From Hydrogenophilales bacterium (lineage in GTDB: Bacteria > Pseudomonadota > Gammaproteobacteria > Burkholderiales > Thiobacillaceae): a stretch of DNA of 64,000 nucleotides. The translations under genes and the position numbers were made by a program. Below, piece after piece: positions 9,710 to 17,155 of this stretch. The notes below the pieces were generated by a model that saw only the letters and a list, made by a program, of their open reading frames with translations, was not told where the DNA came from and did not search any database. Numbering within the stretch: the stretch's first letter is position 1; every line of letters begins with the position of its first letter. The stretch is from assembly GCA_023258975.1 (NCBI GenBank), contig JAHFRD010000004.1:62001-126000 (forward strand), written 5' to 3'.

Positions 9710-11563
9710 ATGCAGTCTCGCAACGACGCCGTCGCTTCCTCTCCCGATACCCCGCCGCCCGTCGCGCCTGCGGATTTCTGGCAGGCGCTGGCGCAAGCCC
9801 GCAACGCCGAGCAACTTTGCCAGGCCTGGCTGCCCATCCTGTGCGGCATGCTCCAGCGGGCGCGGGGTGGCTTGCTGTTGCTGCGGGACGGCGATGGCAG
9901 TTTCGCGCCGGCCGCGTTGTGGCCGGAGGCGGCGGATCTGTCCTATCTGCGCGGCGTGGCCGAGGAATCGTTGAATACCCGCCAGGGTGTGATACAGCGG
10001 GACGATGACGGCCAGACCCGCTTTGCCTATCCCCTGCTGAACGGCGACGAGCTGTTCGGGGTGGTGATCCTGGATTTGCTCGCGGCGGACGAGATGGCGC
10101 TCACCCATGCCCGTCGCCTGCTGCACTGGGGCGCGGGCTGGCTGATCGACCTGTCCAACCGGCACGCGTTGCTGGAACAGGAGGCGCGTCTGGAGCGTTC
10201 GGCCTACCTATTTGATCTGGCGTTGGCGGCGCTGTCCGAGTCCGATTTCGGCAAGGCCAGCCTGGCCGTGGTGAACCGCCTGGCGCAGCGCTTTCATTGC
10301 CATCAGGTGTTGTTCGGCCTGGAGAAGGGCAAGACGGTGCGGGTGGAAACGGTGTCCCATTCCGCCTGGTTCGAGGAAAAGGCCAATCTGGTCAACCTCG
10401 CGGCGCAGGCGATGAACGAGGCTTTCGACCAGCGTTCCCGCATCGTCGTGCCGGAGCCGGAATCCGGCGCTTCCCTGATTACCGCGGCCTGCCGCCGTTA
10501 CCTGGAAGACAGCGGTGGCCATGCGCTGTGCGCCCTGCCACTGGAAGCCGGCAACCGGGTGGTGGGGGTGTGGCTGCTGGAGCGGGATGAGCCATTCTCG
10601 GACGAGGAACGGGACGTGCTCGATGCCCTGACCCTGACCGTCGGCCCGATTTTGGAACTCAAGTTGAACGCCGAGGAGTCGTTGTTCAGCCATGCGCGTC
10701 GTTCCTGGAACCACGGCCTGCGCAAGTTCACCGACACCTCGCGCCCGGGGTACAAGTTGCTGGCCATCGTCATCGCCGCCTTGCTCGCCGGCCTCGCCAT
10801 TTATGAAACCGATTACCGCGTGGCTTCGCGAGCGGTGGTGGAGGGTGCCACGCAGCGCGTCGCGGTGGCGCCGTTCCAGGGTTACCTCCAGAGCGCGCCG
10901 AAGCGGGCGGGCGACGTGGTGCGCGCTGGCGAAGTGCTGGCGACCCTGGAAGACAAGGACTTGCGCCTGGAGAGAGTGCGCTGGGAAGCGGAGCTGGAAG
11001 TTTCCCTGCGCAAGGAACTGGAGGCGATGGCCAAGGGCGAACGGGTGGAATTGCGCCTGGCTACCGCCCAGGCCAACCAGGCGCGCGCCCAGCTCGATCT
11101 GGCCCAGGAAAAACTGGCGCGCGTGCGGGTGCTGGCGCCCTTCGACGGCGTGGTGGTGCGCGGCGACCTGTCGCAGCAACTCGGCTCGCCGGTGGAGCAG
11201 GGCAAGGTGCTGTTCGAACTGGCGCCGCTGGAAGCCTGGCGGGTGATCCTGAAGGTGGACGAGCGTGATATCGCCGATGTGCGCGCCGGCCAGTCGGGCG
11301 AACTCATGCTCACCAGCCTGCCCGGCCAGTCCTTCCCGTTCAAGGTGAAAAAGGTGACGCCGGTGGCCACCGCCGAGGAGGGCCGCAACTATTTCCGGGT
11401 CGAAGCCGGATTGACCCTGAAACAGGGCGCCAGCCTGCCCAAGCTGCGCCCCAACATGGAAGGTGTGGGCAAGGTGGAGGCCGGCGACCAGAGCCTGTTG
11501 TGGATATGGACGCACCGGCTGAGTGACTGGCTGCGCCTGACCCTGTGGCGCTGGATGCCATGA
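9710..11563 (+). CDS. GAF-domain / HlyD membrane-fusion hybrid protein
   Basis: The ATG at 9710 gives 617 residues; an upstream in-frame start would overlap the terminator, so it was not used. The first about 330 residues are cytosolic and resemble two GAF sensory folds. One transmembrane helix follows (about 345-367, LLAIVIAALLAGLAIYE), then an HlyD-type adaptor with barrel-sandwich halves (VAVAPFQGYLQSAPKRAGDV; APFDGVVVRGDL) and a short coiled hairpin. The protein therefore appears to join cytoplasmic sensing to a periplasmic adaptor. It is first in an operon with the M50-HlyD, SecA-like and HlyD genes. The ligand of the GAF folds is unknown. Confidence 0.8.
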   Translation: MQSRNDAVASSPDTPPPVAPADFWQALAQARNAEQLCQAWLPILCGMLQRARGGLLLLRDGDGSFAPAALWPEAADLSYLRGVAEESLNTRQGVIQRDDDGQTRFAYPLLNGDELFGVVILDLLAADEMALTHARRLLHWGAGWLIDLSNRHALLEQEARLERSAYLFDLALAALSESDFGKASLAVVNRLAQRFHCHQVLFGLEKGKTVRVETVSHSAWFEEKANLVNLAAQAMNEAFDQRSRIVVPEPESGASLITAACRRYLEDSGGHALCALPLEAGNRVVGVWLLERDEPFSDEERDVLDALTLTVGPILELKLNAEESLFSHARRSWNHGLRKFTDTSRPGYKLLAIVIAALLAGLAIYETDYRVASRAVVEGATQRVAVAPFQGYLQSAPKRAGDVVRAGEVLATLEDKDLRLERVRWEAELEVSLRKELEAMAKGERVELRLATAQANQARAQLDLAQEKLARVRVLAPFDGVVVRGDLSQQLGSPVEQGKVLFELAPLEAWRVILKVDERDIADVRAGQSGELMLTSLPGQSFPFKVKKVTPVATAEEGRNYFRVEAGLTLKQGASLPKLRPNMEGVGKVEAGDQSLLWIWTHRLSDWLRLTLWRWMP

Positions 11564-11588
11564 GGTTGCCGCCAATGAGCAGGTTGCC

Positions 11589-13736
11589 ATGAGCGAGGCG
11601 CTGTTTTCGACCAACTGGTATCGCGTCGCCGATCTCAGGCCACGCTTGCGCGGCCATATCCGCATCCATCGCCATGCCTACCGGGGCGAGATCTGGTACG
11701 TCGTGGAAGACCGGGTCGCGGGCAAGTATCACCGTTTCAATCCGGCCTCCTACAAGGTAATCAGCCTGATGGACGGCCAGCGCGACATGAATCAGGTCTG
11801 GGCGCGCCTGACCGCCGAGTTGGGGGAAGACACACCGGATCAGGAAGAGGTGATCCGCCTGCTCGGGCAGCTTCATGGCGCCGACCTGATCCAGTGCGAC
11901 GTCACGCCGGATGTGGCGGAATTGTTCGAGCGGCGCGGCAAGCAGGAACGCAAGAAGCTGCTGAACCGCTATCTCAACCCGATGTCGCTGCGCTTTCCGC
12001 TGCTCGATCCGGACAGGCTCCTCGACTGGGCCAACCGCTGGCCGCATCCATACAAAGGCGGCTGGGGCATGTTGATCTGGCTGGCGGTGGTGCTGCCGGC
12101 CGCGTTCCTCGCCCCCATGCACTGGCCCGACCTCACCGAGAACTTCTCGGAACAATTGCTGGCGATGGATAACCTGCTGCTGATGGCCGTGGTGTTTCCC
12201 CTGCTCAAGGGTTTGCATGAAATGGGGCATGGCCTCGCGGCCAAGTCGCGCGGTGGTGAAGTGCACGAGATGGGAATCATGCTGCTGGTGTTCTTCCCCA
12301 TTCCCTATGTGGAAGCGTCCAGTTCCTCCGCTTTCGTGAAGAAGACCGAGCGCATGCTGGTGGGCGCGGCCGGCATGCTCACCGAGCTGTTCGTCGCCGC
12401 CCTGGCGTTCTATCTCTGGGTGATGCTGGAGCCGGGTCTGGCGCGTTCACTGGCTTACAACACCCTGATTCTGGCCAGCGTCTCCACCGTCCTGTTCAAC
12501 GGCAACCCCTTGCTGCGCTACGACGGCTACTACATCTTCGCGGACTGGGTCGAGATTCCCAATCTGGGCAGCCGCTCCACCCAATACTGGCGCTATCTGG
12601 CCGAGCATCATCTGTTCGCCGTGCCCGAGAGCGAGCCGCCGCCGGCCACAGCGGGCGAACGCCGCTGGTTCCTCGCCTACGCGCCGCTGGCGTTCGCCTA
12701 TCGCATGTCCGTGCTGTTCGGCATCGCCCTGTTCGTGGCGCAGCAATACTTCATCATCGGCGTGTTGCTGGCGCTCTGGGGGATGTTCGCCAGCATCGGT
12801 ATTCCCCTGTTCAAGATGGCCCGCGCGCTGTTCACGGAACCGCGCTTCGCCGCGCGCGGCATGCGTATCCGCAAGGTGCTGGGAGGCGCCGCCCTGGGGC
12901 TCTATCTGTTGCTGTTCGTGTTGCCCATGCCCTACCACACCCACGCCGAGGGGGTGCTGCGCTTGCCGGAACAGGCAATCCTGCGCGCCGAAGCGGCCGG
13001 GTTCGTCTCGCGGATACTGGCTCGCCCCGGAGCTCCTCTGCATCCCGGTACCGCCGTGCTGGAGAGTAATGATCCGGATCTCGCGGCCGACCTGGGCGTG
13101 CAACTTGCCCGGTTGGGAGAGGTACGCGCCCGTTATGACGCCGCCTGGGGCGTGAAGCCGGCCGAAGCCGCGCGCCTGGAAGAGGCAATGCGGCGCGAAC
13201 AGGCCGCCGTCGATCGCCTGCGCGAGCGCATGGCCCGCCTCACCCTGCATGCCGGCGCTTCCGGCAGGTTGTTGCTGGAACATCCCGACGATTTGCCTGG
13301 GCGTTTCCTGCAACAGGGCGAGGTCGTCGGCTATGTGGTGGGCAGCTATGTTCCCGTGGTGCGCGTGGTGGTGCCGCAGGAAGACGTCGACCAGATCCGC
13401 CTGGAGACTCGCGACGTGGTGGTGAAGCTGCCGCAGAACCTCGCCGCCACCTGGCCCGCGCGCCTGCTGCGCGAAGTCCCCGCCGCCGGCCACGAACTGC
13501 CCAGTGCCGCCCTTGGCCAGAGCGGCGGCGGCGACATCGTGCTCGACCCTGGCGACAAGGAAGGCACCAAGACCCTGCAATCGGTCTTCGAGTTCGAGCT
13601 CGCCCTGGAACAGGCGGCGCCCGCGCGTTTTCTCGGCAGCCGCGTCCATGTGCGCTTCGAACACCCCGCCACCCCCCTCGGCACACGCGCCTGGCGTGGC
13701 GTGCGCCGGCTGTTCCTGTCGCGCTTCCATGTTTGA
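11589..13736 (+). CDS. PqqD-like / M50 site-2 metallopeptidase / HlyD fusion
   Basis: 715 residues. Residues about 5-105 resemble the PqqD-like peptide-binding fold (YRGEIWYVVEDRVAGKYHRF). A polytopic membrane region carries the zinc motif HEMGH (His210, Glu211, His214) and the third ligand region NGNPLLRYDGYY (Asp312), both expected of an intact M50 site-2 protease. Later transmembrane helices lead into an HlyD-like periplasmic part (about 455-690). The gene lies 25 bp after the GAF-HlyD gene. In known families PqqD-like domains bind leader peptides, so I infer that this protein recognises, and may cut, an exported substrate. That substrate is not proven. Confidence 0.8.
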   Translation: MSEALFSTNWYRVADLRPRLRGHIRIHRHAYRGEIWYVVEDRVAGKYHRFNPASYKVISLMDGQRDMNQVWARLTAELGEDTPDQEEVIRLLGQLHGADLIQCDVTPDVAELFERRGKQERKKLLNRYLNPMSLRFPLLDPDRLLDWANRWPHPYKGGWGMLIWLAVVLPAAFLAPMHWPDLTENFSEQLLAMDNLLLMAVVFPLLKGLHEMGHGLAAKSRGGEVHEMGIMLLVFFPIPYVEASSSSAFVKKTERMLVGAAGMLTELFVAALAFYLWVMLEPGLARSLAYNTLILASVSTVLFNGNPLLRYDGYYIFADWVEIPNLGSRSTQYWRYLAEHHLFAVPESEPPPATAGERRWFLAYAPLAFAYRMSVLFGIALFVAQQYFIIGVLLALWGMFASIGIPLFKMARALFTEPRFAARGMRIRKVLGGAALGLYLLLFVLPMPYHTHAEGVLRLPEQAILRAEAAGFVSRILARPGAPLHPGTAVLESNDPDLAADLGVQLARLGEVRARYDAAWGVKPAEAARLEEAMRREQAAVDRLRERMARLTLHAGASGRLLLEHPDDLPGRFLQQGEVVGYVVGSYVPVVRVVVPQEDVDQIRLETRDVVVKLPQNLAATWPARLLREVPAAGHELPSAALGQSGGGDIVLDPGDKEGTKTLQSVFEFELALEQAAPARFLGSRVHVRFEHPATPLGTRAWRGVRRLFLSRFHV

Positions 13737-13795
13737 TCGTGCGATGTCGGCGGCGGTGGTCTTCCTTCTTTTGCAAGAAGGGGGCGTCTTTTAGC

Positions 13796-15766
13796 ATGTC
13801 CTCCCTCCTTTCCCACGCCGAACTCTCCCAGGGCATCTATCCCGAGCGGGCCGATCCCAATGAGAGCGCCTTCGACCGCTGGACGCGTGGCGCGCTGGGC
13901 GGCGCGCTGCTGCGCTTGCGGCCGTTTCGGGCGCGGCTGGCGGCGTTGGCGAAACAGGCCGGGGCGGAGGCCGAGGCCGTGGCGCGACTGGAGGACGCCG
14001 AGTTGGCTACCCAGACGCGGGTTCAATCGCGTCAGGCCATGCTGGGGGGCAACCTCGCGCCGGCGCTGGCGCGGGTGCGCGAAGCCGCGCTGCGCAGCCT
14101 CGACAAGCGCCCTTTCGACAGCCAGTTGATGGGCGCGGCGGCGCTGATGGCCGGCAAGCTCGCGGAAATGCAGACCGGCGAGGGCAAGACCCTCACCGCC
14201 GCGCTGGCCGCCTGCGTGGCCGCCGCCTCCGGCGCGCCGGTGCATGTGGTGACGGTGAATGACTACCTGGCCGAGCGTGATGCGCGGGAAATGGCGCCGT
14301 TGTTCGAATTTCTCGGCCTCTCGGTGGGCACCATCGTCACCGGCATGAGCCTGGATGCGCGCCGCGCCGCCTATGCCCGCGACATCACCTACTGCACCAA
14401 CAAGGAACTGGTGTTCGATTATCTGAAGGATCGCGTCGCCGCCGGTGGCCGCGCCAGCCGCGCGCAAGTCCTGGCGCGCTCCCTGCTGGGCGGCGAGAAA
14501 CGGGCCGGGATGCTGTTGCGTGGACTGCATTTCGCCATCGTCGACGAGGCCGACAGCATCATGATCGACGAGGCGCGCACGCCCCTGATCCTGGCCGAGA
14601 AGGGGCCCACCAGCGGGGATCCGAAGATGTACAGGCAGGCACTGGCCCTGGCGCGCGAACTCGCGCTGGGCGAGCATTACGAGATGTCGCCGGCGCGGCG
14701 CGAACTGCATCTGACCGACGCCGGGCGCGCCGTGCTCTATCGGCGCGCCCGAGAGCTGGGCGGCACCTGGCTCTCGGGCAAGGCGCGCGAGCAACTGGTG
14801 TCGCAGGCGCTACGCGCGTTGCTCCTGTTCCATCGCGACCAGCACTACCTGGTATCCAGGGAGCGCAAGGTACAGATCATCGACGAGTACACCGGCCGCG
14901 TGCTCGAAGGGCGCACCTGGGAGCAGGGCTTGCACCAGATCATCGAAGCCAAGGAAAACTGCATGCTTTCCGAGCACAACCGCACCCTGGCGCGCATCAC
15001 CTACCAACGTTTCTTCCGCCGCTATCTGCGCTTGTCCGGCATGACCGGCACGGCGAAGGAGGTGGCCGGCGAATTGCACGCCGTGTATGGCCTGGAAGTG
15101 GTCGCCATTCCTCCCAACCGGCCCTGTGTCCGCATCCGCGAAGTGGATCGCTGCTGCCCGGGCGAAGCCGCCAAGTGGCGGGCCGTGGCGGAGGAGGCCG
15201 CGCAGCTTCGGGAACGCAACATGCCGGTGTTGATCGGCACCCGCTCCCTGGAGGCCTCGGAACAGTTGTCCGCCATGCTGGAACGGATGGCATTGCCGCA
15301 TCGCGTCCTCAACGCCCGCCAGGATGCCGAGGAGGCCGAGATCGTCGCGCGGGCCGGGCAGCCCGGCACGATCACGGTCGCCACCAACATGGCCGGGCGC
15401 GGCACCGATATTTGTCTCGGCGATGGCGTGGCCGCAGCCGGTGGCCTGCATGTCATCCTCACCGAATTCCACGACTCGCCGCGCGTGGATCGCCAGTTGA
15501 TCGGCCGCTGCGCGCGCCAGGGCGACCCCGGCCGCGCGCTCGCCATCGTTGCCTTCGATGACGCCCTGTTCCGTGAACACGGTGGCTGGCTTTATCGTTT
15601 GCTCACCCGATTCCCGAGCCATGCCCTGCCGCCCCTACCGCTCGCCTTGTTGCGTCAGCGTTGCCAGCACGCAGCCGAACGTATCCACGGCCGCGAACGC
15701 CGCGATACCCTGAAACAGGATCGCGACCTCGATACCCTGCTTGCCTTTGCCGGAAACCAGATATGA
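13796..15766 (+). CDS. Shortened SecA-like translocase ATPase
   Basis: Start chosen at ATG 13796 after a GAAGGGGG ribosome site, giving 656 residues (an in-frame TTG at 13733 is less likely). It has the SecA motor: Walker A QTGEGKT with Lys131, DEAD box at 250-253 followed by SIMIDEARTPL, a preprotein-crosslinking region, and NBD2 motifs (GMTGTA, TNMAGRGTDI, RQLIGRCARQGDPG). After NBD2 only about 100 residues remain, so the helical wing, most of the scaffold and the C-terminal zinc finger of housekeeping SecA (about 900 residues) are missing. It is therefore an accessory SecA-like ATPase, probably powering export by this operon. Confidence 0.88.
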   Translation: MSSLLSHAELSQGIYPERADPNESAFDRWTRGALGGALLRLRPFRARLAALAKQAGAEAEAVARLEDAELATQTRVQSRQAMLGGNLAPALARVREAALRSLDKRPFDSQLMGAAALMAGKLAEMQTGEGKTLTAALAACVAAASGAPVHVVTVNDYLAERDAREMAPLFEFLGLSVGTIVTGMSLDARRAAYARDITYCTNKELVFDYLKDRVAAGGRASRAQVLARSLLGGEKRAGMLLRGLHFAIVDEADSIMIDEARTPLILAEKGPTSGDPKMYRQALALARELALGEHYEMSPARRELHLTDAGRAVLYRRARELGGTWLSGKAREQLVSQALRALLLFHRDQHYLVSRERKVQIIDEYTGRVLEGRTWEQGLHQIIEAKENCMLSEHNRTLARITYQRFFRRYLRLSGMTGTAKEVAGELHAVYGLEVVAIPPNRPCVRIREVDRCCPGEAAKWRAVAEEAAQLRERNMPVLIGTRSLEASEQLSAMLERMALPHRVLNARQDAEEAEIVARAGQPGTITVATNMAGRGTDICLGDGVAAAGGLHVILTEFHDSPRVDRQLIGRCARQGDPGRALAIVAFDDALFREHGGWLYRLLTRFPSHALPPLPLALLRQRCQHAAERIHGRERRDTLKQDRDLDTLLAFAGNQI

Positions 15767-16668
15767 AAGAGCCCTTGCCTGCCCGCTCGTTCGCCCCCGT
15801 GGCCGAATCCAACCGCGTATTCCCCCTGTTCAGGAACCAGGGAAGCATGGCGTCGCGCTGGTTGAGCGCCTGCGCGGGGATGACGGCGGTGTTCGCGGTG
15901 GCGGCCTCCCATGCGGGCGATCGCGCCCATGCCTGCCTGATCGAGCCCTACCAGAAGATCGAACTGCGCAGTCCGGTGGAGGCGCTGATCACGCAAATCC
16001 GGGTGGATCGCGGAGCCACGGTGAAGAAGGGACAGGTGTTGGTGGAAATGGATACCGGCGTCGAGGAAGCCGCGCTGGCTGCCGCCAAATACAAGGCGGT
16101 GATGGAAGGGCAGATCAAGTCCGCAGAAACCCGGGTCGGTTACTCTCGCGGCAAACTGAACCGGAAGGAAGAACTCAACCGGATGAACTTCATCTCCGCT
16201 CAGGAACGCGACGATGCCTACAGTGAAATGCGCCTGGCCGAGGCCGAACTGCTCGACGCCAAGGACAACCGTGAGCTCGCCGCGCTGGAGTACAAACGCC
16301 TGCTCGCCCAGGTGGAACAGCGCCGCCTCACCAGCCCATTCAACGGCGTGGTCACCGAGCGCCTGCAACACCCCGGCGAACTCGCGCAAACCGGCGAGGG
16401 CGCGCGCGCCATCATGAAGCTCGCGCAAACCCATCCGTTGCGGGTTGAAGTCATATTGCCGGTGGCGCTCTATGGGAGCATCCACAACGGTACCCACGCC
16501 CGCGTGGAGGCCGAGCCGCCGCTCCAGGGCAGTTATCAGGCCACGGTGCGAATCGTCGACAAAGTGGTGGATTCCGCCAGCGGCACCTTCGGCGTCCGCC
16601 TCGAACTGCCCAATCCCAGGGGGGACATTCCGGCCGGGGTGAAATGCCGCGTTACGTTCGCCAGGTAA
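15763..16668 (+). CDS. HlyD-family periplasmic adaptor
   Basis: ATG 15763 overlaps the SecA-like stop (ATGA), giving 301 residues. An alternative ATG at 15847 has a GGGAAG site and leads straight into a signal-peptide-like segment (WLSACAGMTAVFAVAASHA). The mature part has the two lipoyl-like halves (ELRSPVEALITQIRVDRGAT; RRLTSPFNGVVTERLQHPGE), a coiled hairpin between them and a beta-barrel end. It is last in the export-like operon. No outer-membrane TolC-like partner is visible in the window. Confidence 0.82.
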   Translation: MKEPLPARSFAPVAESNRVFPLFRNQGSMASRWLSACAGMTAVFAVAASHAGDRAHACLIEPYQKIELRSPVEALITQIRVDRGATVKKGQVLVEMDTGVEEAALAAAKYKAVMEGQIKSAETRVGYSRGKLNRKEELNRMNFISAQERDDAYSEMRLAEAELLDAKDNRELAALEYKRLLAQVEQRRLTSPFNGVVTERLQHPGELAQTGEGARAIMKLAQTHPLRVEVILPVALYGSIHNGTHARVEAEPPLQGSYQATVRIVDKVVDSASGTFGVRLELPNPRGDIPAGVKCRVTFAR

Positions 16669-16708
16669 GTTCGCCAGCGGGCATCGCTTCGCCGCGTGGG
16701 CGTGGCCA

Positions 16709-16972
16709 TCAGCGTTCCGGTTCGCTCAACCCGCAGCTTTCATCCAGCTTGTTCATGCGCGTGGCGTAGATCCAGACCAGCGCCAGATAGATGATGAGCG
16801 TCCCCTGAGCGCCCATGTAGAAGGCCAGGGGAAATCCCGCGATGACGATTTCATTGAGTTCCCGCGCGTACCAGATGACCACGAAGGTCGCCAGAAACCA
16901 GATGGCGAGCAGCAGGCCGATCAGTCTGGTATTGCGTTGCCAATGTTCACGCTGTCTTTGCCTCTGGTTCAT
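16709..16972 (-). CDS. DUF4212 small membrane protein (orphan symporter small subunit)
   Basis: Start at MNQRQRQREHW gives 87 residues, with a GGAGAG ribosome site upstream. There are two transmembrane helices with the DUF4212 signature (LIGLLLAIWFLATF; GFPLAFYMGAQGTLIIYLAL; YATRMNKLD). This family is normally encoded immediately before a sodium:solute symporter as its small subunit. Here the next gene downstream is on the opposite strand and is an HlyD adaptor, so the large subunit is absent from the locus. It may be a relic or act with a distant partner. Confidence 0.8.
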   Translation of the reverse strand: MNQRQRQREHWQRNTRLIGLLLAIWFLATFVVIWYARELNEIVIAGFPLAFYMGAQGTLIIYLALVWIYATRMNKLDESCGLSEPER

Positions 16973-17155
16973 GCGGTCTCTCCATCGCGGCGCCAGCCGG
17001 CACTCGCCGCCAGAATAACTTACAAACAGCGGCCGGCGCGGCCACCGCAAGAGCGGGGGTCAAGCAAGCTCGCGCGAGCTGAAAAAAACGGTGGACGCGC
17101 GCCTTTCGAGTGAAACGCACCCGGGAACCCGGCATTCATGCGCGGCGTATCCGGC

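Noticed and set aside
13733-13795. Upstream TTG start for the SecA-like gene
   Set aside because: It would begin inside the preceding stop region with a basic, non-conserved 21-residue extension; ATG 13796 has a better ribosome site.
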